Assembly (NCBI RefSeq): GCF_037154075.1
Contig: NZ_JBANRJ010000001.1
Coordinates: 4,397,501 to 4,461,500, forward strand
DNA: 64,000 nt
Direction: 5' to 3'
Source of the DNA: Sphingobium aromaticiconvertens
GTDB lineage: Bacteria > Pseudomonadota > Alphaproteobacteria > Sphingomonadales > Sphingomonadaceae
Shown: piece after piece, positions 35,872 to 44,579 of the stretch
Numbering within the stretch: position 1 is the stretch's first letter
Layout of the letters: the number at the start of each line of letters is the position of its first letter
Translations under genes and position numbers: made by a program
Notes under the pieces: model-generated
Database searches by the model: none
Told to the model about the DNA's origin: nothing
The model's input: the letters and a program-made list of their open reading frames with translations, nothing else

Positions 35872-37092
35872 ATGGCAAAGATCAAGGTCAAGAACCCAGT
35901 CGTAGAGATTGACGGCGATGAGATGACGCGGATCATCTGGGAATGGATCCGTGAGCGCCTGATCCTCCCCTATCTCGACATCGACCTGAAATATTATGAT
36001 CTCTCGGTCGAGAAGCGCGACGAGACCAACGACCAGATCACCGTCGATTGCGCCAACGCGATCAAGGAATTTGGCGTCGGCGTGAAGTGCGCCACCATCA
36101 CCCCTGACGAACAGCGGGTCGAGGAATTCAAGCTCAAGCAGATGTGGAAGTCGCCCAACGGCACGATTCGCAACATTCTGGGCGGCGTCGTCTTCCGCGA
36201 ACCGATCGTCATCAAGAACGTACCCCGACTGGTTCCCGGCTGGACCGACCCGATCGTCATCGGCCGCCATGCATTCGGCGACCAGTATAAGGCGACCGAT
36301 TTCCTCGTCCCCGGCCCCGGCAAGCTGCGCATGATCTGGGACGGCGAGAATGGTGAGAAAATCGAGAAGGAAGTATTCGACTTCCCCGGTGCCGGTGTCG
36401 CCATGGGCATGTACAACCTCGACGAATCGATCCGCGATTTCGCCAAGGCCAGCATGAACTATGCGCTCGATCGCGGATGGCCGCTGTACCTGTCGACCAA
36501 GAACACCATCCTGAAGGCCTATGACGGCCGCTTCAAGGATCTGTTCCAGGAAGTGTTCAACACCGAATTTGCCGACAAGTTCAAGGCTGCCGGTATCGTC
36601 TATGAGCATCGCCTGATCGATGACATGGTTGCCTCTGCCCTCAAATGGAGCGGCAAGTTTGTCTGGGCCTGCAAGAATTATGATGGCGACGTTCAGTCCG
36701 ACACCGTCGCCCAGGGCTTCGGCTCGCTCGGCCTCATGACCTCTGTTCTTCTGTCGCCCGATGGCAAGACGGTCGAAGCGGAAGCCGCCCACGGCACCGT
36801 GACGCGTCACTATCGCCAGCATCAGCAGGGCAAGGCGACCTCCACCAACCCGATCGCGTCGATCTTCGCATGGACGCAGGGCCTGTCATTCCGCGGCAAG
36901 TTCGACGGCACGCCGGACGTCACCAAGTTTGCCGAAACGCTGGAGCGCGTCTGCATCAGGACCGTCGAAGACGGCGCGATGACCAAGGATCTGGCGCTGC
37001 TGATCGGTCCCGATCAGGCCTGGATGACGACGGAACAGTTCTTTGAACAGATCCGCGTCAACCTCGAAGCCGAAATGGCCAAGTGGAACTAA
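35872..37092 (+). CDS. icd: NADP-dependent isocitrate dehydrogenase
   Basis: 406 residues, the dimeric type related to the eukaryotic enzyme, not the E. coli type. [17 protein letters not shown] and [20 protein letters not shown] bind isocitrate; [12 protein letters not shown] and the [14 protein letters not shown] segment bind metal and NADP (His/Arg for the 2'-phosphate). TCA cycle enzyme. Ribosome site AGAAGGCG lies upstream; a strong terminator follows. Confidence 0.97.
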   Translation: MAKIKVKNPVVEIDGDEMTRIIWEWIRERLILPYLDIDLKYYDLSVEKRDETNDQITVDCANAIKEFGVGVKCATITPDEQRVEEFKLKQMWKSPNGTIRNILGGVVFREPIVIKNVPRLVPGWTDPIVIGRHAFGDQYKATDFLVPGPGKLRMIWDGENGEKIEKEVFDFPGAGVAMGMYNLDESIRDFAKASMNYALDRGWPLYLSTKNTILKAYDGRFKDLFQEVFNTEFADKFKAAGIVYEHRLIDDMVASALKWSGKFVWACKNYDGDVQSDTVAQGFGSLGLMTSVLLSPDGKTVEAEAAHGTVTRHYRQHQQGKATSTNPIASIFAWTQGLSFRGKFDGTPDVTKFAETLERVCIRTVEDGAMTKDLALLIGPDQAWMTTEQFFEQIRVNLEAEMAKWN

Positions 37093-37142
37093 CAGGCTCG
37101 GAACTGATCGCTTCCTAAAGCTTTCAGTACGGAAACGGAATG

Positions 37143-37173
37143 AGGCGGCGCCGTACAACCGGCGCCGCCTTTT
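37143..37173 (+). terminator. Terminator after icd
   Basis: Perfect 10-bp stem AGGCGGCGCC (37143-37152) with GGCGCCGCCT (37161-37170), 8-base loop, then TTT from the stem end. 50 bp beyond the icd stop. Confidence 0.85.
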
Positions 37174-37203
37174 CCATGGGCACGACCGCATGGGAGTAAA
37201 GCG

Positions 37204-38817
37204 ATGACCACGACAGCCAAGAAGCGCCTGGAGGTCCGTGCCGCGGTCCCCTCCGACGTCCGCGCGATCCTGCGGCTGATCGCCCGCGCCTATCCCGGCA
37301 TGCCGAACTATGCCCCCGCCACGGTCCGCGGCCAGATCAACAATTTCCCCGATGGTTGTTTCGTCGCTCTCTACGACAACAAGGTCGTGGGCTATTGCGC
37401 GACCATGCGAGTCAGCAAATCCATGGCCTTTGCCTGGCATGACTGGGAAGAAATTACTGCCAACGGCTTTGGCACCCGCCACAGTGCCGCGGGCGAGTGG
37501 CTTTATGGTTATGAAATGGCGGTCGATCCCAAGCTGCGCGGCCTGCGCATCGGCCAGCGGCTCTATGACGAGCGCAAGGAACTGGCCGAGCAACTTGACC
37601 TGCATGGGATCGTCATCGCCGGACGGATGCCAGGTTACGCCCGCGCCAGACGACGGGTCGAGGGACCGAAGGATTATCTGGACAAGGTCGTCCACGGCAA
37701 GATCCGCGACCAAGTGATCAGCTTCCAGCTCAAAAACCAGTTCGAGCCGCTGGGCGTCCTCGAAAATTATCTGCCGGAGGACAAGCAATCCGATGGCCAT
37801 GCCGCCCATCTGGTCTGGCGCAACCCCTATGTCGATCCCGATGAAGCGCCCGAAATGCGGGTGCCGCGCGGCGTCGAAAGCGTCCGCCTCGCCACCTGCC
37901 AGTTGCAGGCCCGCGCGGTCGAGGATTTCGACGCCTTCATCCGCAATATCGAATATTTCGTGGACGTGGCGGCGGATTATCGATCTGACTTCATCGTCTT
38001 CCCGGAGTTGTTCACCCTCCCCCTCCTCTCGTTCGAGACCAAGAAGCTCTCACCGATCGAGGCGATCGACAGGCTGACCAGCTACACCCCGCGCCTGACC
38101 AAGGAACTGACGCGGATGGCGCTGGAATATAACATCAACATCATCGGCGGTTCCCACCCAACCCGAGCAGACGATGGCGACATCCAGAATATCGCCTATG
38201 TCGCCCTGCGCGACGGGTCCGTGCACACGCAGGAAAAGATCCATCCCACCCCCAACGAAGCCTTTTGGTGGAACATCAAGGGCGGCGATTCGCTGGACGT
38301 GATCCAGACCGACTGCGGGCCGATCGGCGTGCTGATCTGTTATGACAGCGAGTTTCCCGAACTCGCCCGCCGGCTGGTCGATCAGGGCGCGCGGATCATC
38401 TTCGTCCCCTTCTGCACCGACAGCCGGCTCGGCTACATGCGGGTACGCTATTGCGCGCAGGCCCGCGCGATCGAGAACCAGTGCTATGTCGTGATGTCGG
38501 GCAATGTCGGCAACCTGCCGAACGTCGACAATATGGACATTCAGTACGCGCAAAGCGCCATCCTGACACCCTGCGACCTGCCCTTTGCCCGCGATGGCAT
38601 CGCGGCGGAATCGACCGAAAATGTCGAGACGCTCACAATGGCCGACGTCAACCTCGCCGACCTCAGTTGGGCGCGCGCAGAAGGGACAGTCCGCAACCTG
38701 CGCGATCGCCGCTTCGACCTTTATCATATCGAATGGGACAATAATCCCGACCATGCCCATGCACCCAGCGGCGGCCCGGTCCCGGCGGGCGGCCACAACT
38801 CACCCGGCGGCGGCTGA
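37204..38817 (+). CDS. GNAT acetyltransferase-nitrilase fusion protein
   Basis: 537 residues with two domains. Residues about 8-205: GNAT domain with acetyl-CoA site MAVDPKLRGLRIGQRLYDERKE (split motif A). Residues about 226-500: carbon-nitrogen hydrolase with the full triad Glu268 (FPELF), Lys345 (EKIHPT) and Cys379 (LICYDSEFPE). The last 35 residues are a Gly/Pro/His tail. Fusions of this order are known (B. subtilis YhcX type) but the substrate is not. An acyl-amine made by one half and cleaved or processed by the other is conceivable. Monocistronic after the icd terminator. Confidence 0.9.
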   Translation: MTTTAKKRLEVRAAVPSDVRAILRLIARAYPGMPNYAPATVRGQINNFPDGCFVALYDNKVVGYCATMRVSKSMAFAWHDWEEITANGFGTRHSAAGEWLYGYEMAVDPKLRGLRIGQRLYDERKELAEQLDLHGIVIAGRMPGYARARRRVEGPKDYLDKVVHGKIRDQVISFQLKNQFEPLGVLENYLPEDKQSDGHAAHLVWRNPYVDPDEAPEMRVPRGVESVRLATCQLQARAVEDFDAFIRNIEYFVDVAADYRSDFIVFPELFTLPLLSFETKKLSPIEAIDRLTSYTPRLTKELTRMALEYNINIIGGSHPTRADDGDIQNIAYVALRDGSVHTQEKIHPTPNEAFWWNIKGGDSLDVIQTDCGPIGVLICYDSEFPELARRLVDQGARIIFVPFCTDSRLGYMRVRYCAQARAIENQCYVVMSGNVGNLPNVDNMDIQYAQSAILTPCDLPFARDGIAAESTENVETLTMADVNLADLSWARAEGTVRNLRDRRFDLYHIEWDNNPDHAHAPSGGPVPAGGHNSPGGG

Positions 38818-38940
38818 AAAGCATCTTCGCGAATCTTGTCAGGACCGACAAAATTCTCGACCTGTGAAGTGCTAATCCCCATCCCGGCCATGCGTCACTC
38901 TCCTGTCTGTAATGGCCTTGTTGGATTGGGAAGGTTTGAC

Positions 38941-39735
38941 GTGCTTGCATCGATGATGAACGGAGAACATCTGCTATCGCTTTGGCTCGCCCTGTTCGTG
39001 GCGAGCGGCATAGCAGCGGGCATCGTTACCGGCTTTCTGAAAGCAAGAAAAATCCAGCCCAGCGGCTTCAAGTGGAAAATTTTCAGAAACGAGATTGTCT
39101 TTGCGGTCATCAATCTCGCGATCACCGGCTTCCTTCTGGGTTCATTGAAGAACCAGCTCGTATCGGCGGGCGCTATCACCTTTCAGAGAACACCGCCCAG
39201 TTGGTGGGAAATCGGGCTGGAATATGCGCTCTATTTCTTCCTGTTCGATACCTATTTCTATTGGCTGCACCGCTGGATGCACAAGGAACCGGCCTATAGC
39301 TGGGTTCACAAGCTCCATCATAAGTCGACCTCGCCCAACCTGCTGACGACGCTGTCGGTCAGTCCGCTGGAATCGCTGATTAACGGGGGCTTCGTACCGC
39401 TCTTCCTCGCCGTCTTCACCGTGCATGATGCGACCATGGCGCTGATCGTGCCAACCAACATCGTCATGGGCCTCTATGTCCATTCCGGTTACGAATTTCT
39501 GCCTCGCTGGTGGAACCGTAGCTGGGCAACGAAATGGTTCATTTCCGCAACTTTCCACGACCAGCATCATCGGTATTTCACGGGTAATTTCGGCGGATAC
39601 ACGACCATTTGGGACCGCTTGTGCGGAACGATGCGCCCCAAATTCGAGGCGGATTTCGACAAGCTCAAAAATCGATCGCAACTGGCCGCAGCGAAGGATG
39701 GACTTCCCGCAGGGCCTGCCAGCGAAAGCGCATAG
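38941..39735 (+). CDS. Sterol desaturase/fatty acid hydroxylase family protein
   Basis: 264 residues from the GTG at 38941, placed 6 bp after GGGAAGG; the frame is open from 38836 but the lead is not protein-like, and ATG 38953 is the alternative. Several membrane helices and the di-iron histidine clusters HRWMH (110-114), HKLHH (123-127) and HDQHH (206-210), the family pattern. It hydroxylates or desaturates a lipid in the membrane; candidates are fatty acids, carotenoids or hopanoids. Sphingomonad lipids are rich in 2-hydroxymyristate, so a fatty acid role is worth testing. Confidence 0.85.
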   Translation: MLASMMNGEHLLSLWLALFVASGIAAGIVTGFLKARKIQPSGFKWKIFRNEIVFAVINLAITGFLLGSLKNQLVSAGAITFQRTPPSWWEIGLEYALYFFLFDTYFYWLHRWMHKEPAYSWVHKLHHKSTSPNLLTTLSVSPLESLINGGFVPLFLAVFTVHDATMALIVPTNIVMGLYVHSGYEFLPRWWNRSWATKWFISATFHDQHHRYFTGNFGGYTTIWDRLCGTMRPKFEADFDKLKNRSQLAAAKDGLPAGPASESA

Positions 39736-39778
39736 CTATTGCCTGTGGCGCAGCGTCTGATCAACGATTGAGGGAGAG

Positions 39779-39855
39779 TGGTGACCCCGGCGAGATTCGA
39801 ACTCACGGCCCTTAGATTAGGAATCTAATGCTCTATCCGGCTGAGCTACGGGGCC
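39779..39855 (-). tRNA. tRNA-Arg (anticodon CCU)
   Basis: 77 nt including an encoded CCA. The acceptor GGCCCCG pairs with CGGGGTC (one G-U), the D arm has TAGCTCAGCCGGATAGAGC, the anticodon stem TTAGA/TCTAA holds loop TTCCTAA with anticodon CCT, and the T arm has GTTCGAATC. It reads AGG codons, rare in this GC-rich genome. It stands alone with no sign of an integrated element on either side. Confidence 0.95.
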
Positions 39856-40140
39856 ACTCAAGCGGGTCATTATCGCTTGCGAAAACCAACGTCCAGCCTG
39901 TTCATTGAATGAACCATCGGAAGACCCGGCAAGCTCTATCCGGAATCGCTGAGGCCAACGGCAACATTCCTCAAAATGCAGGCGAACACGAAAGCGCCGC
40001 AGCTCTTGGGCCTCCTCAGAAGCGTCCCGTGACCGATTGCGGAGATTTTGTCATCCGTCAGCAACGCATGGGAAACAGACGTATTTTAAATGCCCCTTTG
40101 ATGATCGGGCAAGATAATCCGGCATCAGCAGGAGTATGAA

Positions 40141-40551
40141 ATGAGTCTAACCCTTCTCGCCATCGCGGCAGCCGCCGCGACTCACACTACCCATATCGAA
40201 CATCGGGGCGCGTCAGTGGAAGCGATTTACAGCGCACGCACCGACATCCGGATGCGAACCGTGGGCGCACACACGCCCAACAGGATGGACAACCGCCGCT
40301 GCCAATGGACAGCGACTGTCATCATCGAACGCCAGTTGTCGGGCAAGCCCGTACTCGCGCGGACGCTGCACGGCGACCGCCCTCTGTCCGGCAGCCAGTC
40401 AGGTCCATGCACGGCCGGAACCCGTGCGATCGACCGCGAGATCGCGCACCGCGACGATGCCATCCAGGCGCAGCTTCTCGCCGTGGCGGAACGGGATCGG
40501 GCACCGCTGCTTGCCGAACTGGATGCCGTCCATAACATGGCCTCCAACTAG
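40141..40551 (+). CDS. Exported protein of unknown function
   Basis: 136 residues. A short hydrophobic lead (MSLTLLAIAAAAATHTTH) may be a signal peptide. The mature part has two Cys (RRCQW, GPCTAG) and an acidic-basic helical end. I do not recognise it. Base use matches the neighbours. Its stop is 1 bp before the porin start, so the two are surely co-transcribed; a role in the envelope beside the porin is inferred. 39856-40140 upstream holds no convincing gene. Confidence 0.7.
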   Translation: MSLTLLAIAAAAATHTTHIEHRGASVEAIYSARTDIRMRTVGAHTPNRMDNRRCQWTATVIIERQLSGKPVLARTLHGDRPLSGSQSGPCTAGTRAIDREIAHRDDAIQAQLLAVAERDRAPLLAELDAVHNMASN

Positions 40552-40552
40552 G

Positions 40553-41278
40553 ATGCGGGTGTGGGCGGCGGTCATCCCCGCTGGCATGGCATGGCTGGCC
40601 GCTGCCGCTCCCGCCATGTCCCAGACTGCCAGCGGGCCAACAGTGTCGCTGGAACTGGCCAGCGACGAACGCCGCCGCGGGTTGAGCTGGAGCGATGGCG
40701 ATCCGGTCGTGCGCGCGAATGTTTCTGTCCCCGTGAACCGCGAGATCAGCATTGACGCCACGGCCATATCGCTGTGGGGAAGCCATCGTCATGGTGGCGC
40801 GGATGCCGCGGTGGATGTTCAGGCCAGCTATAGCCGCCACTTTGGCGGATGGCGCCTGACCGCCGACGCAAGCTATACGCTTTTTCCCGGTGCATCAGAT
40901 CAGGGCTATGGTGAGATCGGCGCCACGGCGGGCTTTCTGATCGGCCCCGCAAACATAGACCTGTTCACGCGTTATGCGCCAAGGCAGAGCGCGATCGGCG
41001 GTGACAATCTCTATATCGGGACTGCGCTGGCGGTCGGCCTTCCGGGCACGCCATTCACCCTTTCTGGCCATGTCGGCCGTTCATCGGGCGCGGTACGCGA
41101 TCCGGTGCGCGCGGGACGGCTGCGGCCCGACGGGCGGTACTGGGACCATGGGCTATCCATCGACTATCGCAAGGGCCGATGGCTGGCTGGTTTGCGCTAT
41201 GCCAATAGCAGTATCGACCGAGATGCGAGCGGCCATGCGGGCGCGACGCTGATCGGACGGGTCGGCGTAACGTTCTAG
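40553..41278 (+). CDS. TorF family putative porin
   Basis: 241 residues from the ATG at 40553. Signal peptide to about AMSQ (23). SLELASDERRRGLSWSDGDP is the opening of the TorF/TIGR02001 family, followed by alternating strands and an aromatic end VGVTF, as in small outer-membrane barrels. Substrate unknown. Coupled to the small exported protein upstream. Converges on DUF1178, with 9 bp between. Confidence 0.8.
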   Translation: MRVWAAVIPAGMAWLAAAAPAMSQTASGPTVSLELASDERRRGLSWSDGDPVVRANVSVPVNREISIDATAISLWGSHRHGGADAAVDVQASYSRHFGGWRLTADASYTLFPGASDQGYGEIGATAGFLIGPANIDLFTRYAPRQSAIGGDNLYIGTALAVGLPGTPFTLSGHVGRSSGAVRDPVRAGRLRPDGRYWDHGLSIDYRKGRWLAGLRYANSSIDRDASGHAGATLIGRVGVTF

Positions 41279-41287
41279 CGCAACGCG

Positions 41288-41779
41288 TCAGTTTTTCGCC
41301 TGTGGCGGAACAATTGGCAGGGGCAAAGGCGCGACCTCGACCCCCTCCTCAATGAGTGCGCGGGCTTCCGCAGGCGCGACTTCGCCATGGATGCTGCGAT
41401 GATCCTGTTCGCCATAATGCATCGCCCGCGCCTGTTCGGCAAAACCTCGGCCGACCCACGTCGAATCCTTCAACACCTCGTCCTGCGCCTTAGAAAGCGC
41501 CAGTAGCATCGCCTGCATCTTCGCGGGGTCCGGGGCATGTCCCACAGGCACAGAGGCGGCAAGATCAGCGGAGATGGGGACGGGAAGCGCGGCGTCAGGG
41601 CGACTATTCCCCTTGGCCGCGACGGCGGGCGCCATCACCGCCTTGGTCACATCGGCGTCGCCGCATATCGGGCAGGCCAGCAGGCCACGTTCTGTCTGGT
41701 CGGCAAAATCGCCGCTGGAGCCGAACCATGCCTCGAACACATGGCCGTGGGCACCGCATTTCAGGTCGAAAACGATCAC
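41288..41779 (-). CDS. DUF1178 family protein
   Basis: 163 residues. MIVFDLKCGAHGHVFEAWFGSS and CPICGDADVTKAVMAPAVA give a Cys-x-H / CPxC zinc-ribbon-like start, typical of DUF1178. The long helical remainder has HGEVAPAEARALIEEGVEVAPLPLP, the conserved end. Function unknown. It overlaps the nitrilase gene by 4 bp; DUF1178, nitrilase and grxC lie in this order in many alphaproteobacteria. Confidence 0.9.
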   Translation of the reverse strand: MIVFDLKCGAHGHVFEAWFGSSGDFADQTERGLLACPICGDADVTKAVMAPAVAAKGNSRPDAALPVPISADLAASVPVGHAPDPAKMQAMLLALSKAQDEVLKDSTWVGRGFAEQARAMHYGEQDHRSIHGEVAPAEARALIEEGVEVAPLPLPIVPPQAKN

Positions 41780-42606
41780 GCTATCTCTACTTCCTCGGGC
41801 ACAGCGCGGCGATTGGCGATGGCCGGGACGCGCGCGCGAACCTCCTCTATGCGCGAAAGGTCGATGTCGGCAAGCGCGAGGCCACTCGTCCGCGCCATAT
41901 CCAACACCACCTCGCCCCAGGGATCGACGATCAGGCTATGGCCAAAGGTCGTGCGCCCATCCTCATGCGCGCCCACCTGCGCGACGGCGATGACGAAGGC
42001 GCCTGCCTCGATCGCCCGTGCCCGCAACAGCACATGCCAATGCGCCATGCCCGTGGGCACAGTGAAGGCGGCGGGCACCAGCAGCATCGTCGCCCCCGCA
42101 TTGGTGAGCGCTCGATAAAGGTCGGGGAAGCGCATGTCGTAACAGACCGACAGGCCCATCCGTCCCCATGGCGTATCGACCGCGACCGCCCGTTCACCGG
42201 GACCATAGACCGAGGATTCGCGCCAGCTTTCCCCGTTCGCAAGATCGACGTCGAACAGGTGGATTTTGTCATAGCGCGCGCGGATCGCGCCGCTATCGTC
42301 GATCATAAGGCTGCGGTTGGCCCAGCGCCCGTCCGCCCGCTCATCCTTGAAGGGCAGCGATCCCAAATGCACCCACAGCCCTTCGCGGGCCGCGGCCTCT
42401 CGTACCGCCGCCAGCACAGGATCGTCGCTTTCGGCGCATAATGTCTCCGCCGCGCGCGCCCGATTACGATCCAGATAGCCCGCCATTTCCGGGGTGAAGA
42501 GCATGTTCGCCCCTTCCCCCTTCGCGCGCGTCATCGCATCCACGATCGTTGCGGCATTGGCCGCGGGGTCGATCCCGCTTGTCATCTGGAGAAGGGCCGC
42601 GCGCAT
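41776..42606 (-). CDS. Carbon-nitrogen hydrolase (Nit family)
   Basis: 276 residues. Complete triad: Glu40 (TPEM), Lys114 (YDKIHLFDV), Cys155 (SVCYDMRFP). HLFDV after the Lys and ESxxYxPG suit the Nit1/Nit2-like branch, whose members hydrolyse deaminated glutathione or omega-amidated keto acids. The neighbour glutaredoxin agrees with a glutathione-repair role, but this is inference. Coupled to DUF1178. Confidence 0.9.
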   Translation of the reverse strand: MRAALLQMTSGIDPAANAATIVDAMTRAKGEGANMLFTPEMAGYLDRNRARAAETLCAESDDPVLAAVREAAAREGLWVHLGSLPFKDERADGRWANRSLMIDDSGAIRARYDKIHLFDVDLANGESWRESSVYGPGERAVAVDTPWGRMGLSVCYDMRFPDLYRALTNAGATMLLVPAAFTVPTGMAHWHVLLRARAIEAGAFVIAVAQVGAHEDGRTTFGHSLIVDPWGEVVLDMARTSGLALADIDLSRIEEVRARVPAIANRRAVPEEVEIA

Positions 42607-42611
42607 CGTGG

Positions 42612-42869
42612 TCAGAGGCCCAGCAGCGGGTCGAGCTTCCCCTGCCGGTTCAACGCGGCCAGATCGTCGCTGCCACCGATATGCTGGTCGTCGATGAAGA
42701 TTTGCGGCACGGTGGAGCCGCCATTGGCCCGCTCCAGCATCTCCTGCCGTTTCGGGCCGCCCATCGTGATGTCATATTCCTCGAACGCGACGCCCTTGTC
42801 GGCCAGCAGAGCCTTGGCCCGCGCGCAATAACCGCAGAAAGCCTTGGTATAGAGTTCGATACGCGCCAT
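42612..42869 (-). CDS. grxC: Glutaredoxin 3
   Basis: 85 residues from ATG 42869, preceded by AAGGAG at good spacing. Active site C12-G-Y-C15 (CPYC in E. coli GrxC), STVPQIFID with the cis-Pro and GGSDDL for glutathione. Thiol-disulfide exchange and deglutathionylation. 5 bp before the nitrilase gene, and 51 bp after comF. Confidence 0.95.
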   Translation of the reverse strand: MARIELYTKAFCGYCARAKALLADKGVAFEEYDITMGGPKRQEMLERANGGSTVPQIFIDDQHIGGSDDLAALNRQGKLDPLLGL

Positions 42870-42920
42870 GCAAAAATGCTCCTTGGCTTCCGAGATTGGC
42901 GGTCGCCCTCCATTTGTCAA

Positions 42921-43673
42921 TCATGCGCGCTCAGGATCGTCGGGCAAGACCCTCGCCCAGCAGAGAAGATGCACCGACGCCGCGCCACCCCGCCGCAGCA
43001 TCCGGGCGCAGGCCGCCGCCGTCGCGCCGCTGGTATGGACATCATCGATCAGGAGGATAGCCCGATCTTTGACGCCCTGTCCGTCCTTCAGAGCAAAAGC
43101 ACCCCGCACCGCTTTTTCCCGTTCGCGTGGGGTCATGCCGCGCAGCGGACGGGTGCGACGCAAACGCAGCAGCACAGTCTTATCGACCGCTATGCCCGTC
43201 CGCCGCCCCAGATCATCAGCGATCAGCGCCGCCTGATTGAAGCCCCGCGCCCATAGCCGCCAGCGATGCAGCGGCACCGGTACGATCAATAGCGCGCCCT
43301 GCGTCACCGGAACATGCCGCGCCATATGTCCCGCGATCAACCGCGCCAGCCCGATCCGCCGCCCATATTTCAGGCGCAGCGCCACCATCCGCGCGACGTC
43401 GCCATAGGCCAGCACGGCCCGCGCGCTGTCATAGGGTGGCGGATCGGCCAGACACGCCCCGCACTCCGCCCCTTGTCCCCGATCATGGTCGAAGGGCAGG
43501 CCACAACGCGCGCAACAGGGATCGGTGAGGAAGGTCATGCCACCCCAGCAACCAAGGCAAAAACTATGATCCTGCTCCACCATCGTCCCGCAACCGGGGC
43601 AACGCGGCGGCAAAGCATAGTCGATCGGCCCACGCAGGGCAGCTTTCAGCAGGGGGAGCGCATCGGACAACAC
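42921..43673 (-). CDS. comF: ComF family phosphoribosyltransferase-like protein
   Basis: 250 residues from a GTG at 43673 (a TTG at 43670 is spaced better to AAGGGGG); the much longer open frame upstream is antisense to the methyltransferase and not protein-like. Zinc ribbon with four Cys pairs (25/28, 39/42, 54/57, 71/74), then the PRPP-binding motif ILLIDDVHTSGAT in the PRT domain. Linked to DNA uptake and handling in competent bacteria. First gene of comF-grxC-nitrilase-DUF1178; divergent from the methyltransferase. Confidence 0.87.
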   Translation of the reverse strand: MLSDALPLLKAALRGPIDYALPPRCPGCGTMVEQDHSFCLGCWGGMTFLTDPCCARCGLPFDHDRGQGAECGACLADPPPYDSARAVLAYGDVARMVALRLKYGRRIGLARLIAGHMARHVPVTQGALLIVPVPLHRWRLWARGFNQAALIADDLGRRTGIAVDKTVLLRLRRTRPLRGMTPREREKAVRGAFALKDGQGVKDRAILLIDDVHTSGATAAACARMLRRGGAASVHLLCWARVLPDDPERA

Positions 43674-43715
43674 ACCCCCTTGTCCTTCGTCGGCGCGCGA
43701 TGCACAAGGCCGCGA

Positions 43716-44576
43716 ATGGATGCCCCCGACATCTTCGATCGCGCCCTGCGCGCGCGCCGCCGCGACCGGGCCGCCCCTGCCTTTGCCGCCCATGATTTCC
43801 TGTATCAGATGATGTTGGACGAACTGCTCGATCGATTGACCGACGTGCAGCGCGACCTGCCCGAGGTGCTGGTGATCGGCTGCCCCACCGACAGCGCCCG
43901 GCTGCGGCTGGAGGCGATGGGCAAGCGCGTTGCCTGCGTCGATCCCGGCTTCCTCAACGCGCGCGGACATGGCAAGGGTCGGCGCGGCGTGCAGGCGGAT
44001 GAGGACGCTCTGCCCTTCGCCGACGACAGTTTCGACCTGATCCTTGCGGTCGGCACGCTCGACAGCGTCAACGACCTGCCCGGCGCGTTGATCCTGATGC
44101 AGCGCATCCTGCGACCCGACGGCCTGCTGCTGGCTGGCTTTGTGGGGGCTGGTTCCCTCCCCCGCCTGCGCGCCGCGCTGATAGCGGGCGAAGGCGACCG
44201 GCCAGGCCAGCATATCCATCCGCAGGTCGATGTCCGTGCGGCTGGCGACCTTCTGTCCCGCGCGGGTTTGACGATGCCGGTCGCAGATGGTGAGACGCTG
44301 ACGGTCCGCTATGGCGACATATTGGCGCTGATGCACGACCTGCGCGGCATGGGCGCGGCCAATATGCTGGCCTCCCATCCGCCTGCTTTGCGTCGTGAGG
44401 CGCTGGCCGGGGCAGCCATGCATTTCGCGCAAGCCGCCGCCCCCGATGGCCGCATTGCCGAACAGATGGCAATCGTCTACCTGAGCGGCTGGAAACCCGA
44501 CCCGAGTCAGGCCGGACCTGCCCGCCGGGGCAGCGCCACCATGTCGCTGGCAGAGGCGCTCAAGCCCAAGAAGTAG
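43716..44576 (+). CDS. SAM-dependent methyltransferase
   Basis: 286 residues from ATG 43716 (MDAPDIFDRALRARRRDRA); the frame is open upstream inside comF's opposite strand. SAM-binding VLVIGCPTDSARLRL, FADDSFDLILAVGTLDSVNDL and LRPDGLLL are class I methyltransferase motifs. The start and the tail (VYLSGWKPDPSQ) look like NDUFAF5/BioC-like proteins, whose mitochondrial form acts in complex I assembly. The first motif is GCPTDS, not GxGxG, so activity may be changed. Confidence 0.83.
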   Translation: MDAPDIFDRALRARRRDRAAPAFAAHDFLYQMMLDELLDRLTDVQRDLPEVLVIGCPTDSARLRLEAMGKRVACVDPGFLNARGHGKGRRGVQADEDALPFADDSFDLILAVGTLDSVNDLPGALILMQRILRPDGLLLAGFVGAGSLPRLRAALIAGEGDRPGQHIHPQVDVRAAGDLLSRAGLTMPVADGETLTVRYGDILALMHDLRGMGAANMLASHPPALRREALAGAAMHFAQAAAPDGRIAEQMAIVYLSGWKPDPSQAGPARRGSATMSLAEALKPKK

Positions 44577-44579
44577 GAT

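Noticed and set aside
35608..36822. 404-codon ORF opposite icd
   Set aside because: Shadow; the icd frame is beyond doubt.
39779..39855. tRNA-Arg as an attachment site of an integrated element
   Set aside because: No integrase, direct repeat or change in base use on either side.
39909..40139. 76-codon ORF after tRNA-Arg
   Set aside because: Composition unlike a protein, no homology known to me and no good ribosome site.
43674..44432. 253-codon extension of the comF frame
   Set aside because: Opposite to the methyltransferase; the ComF family start is near 43673.
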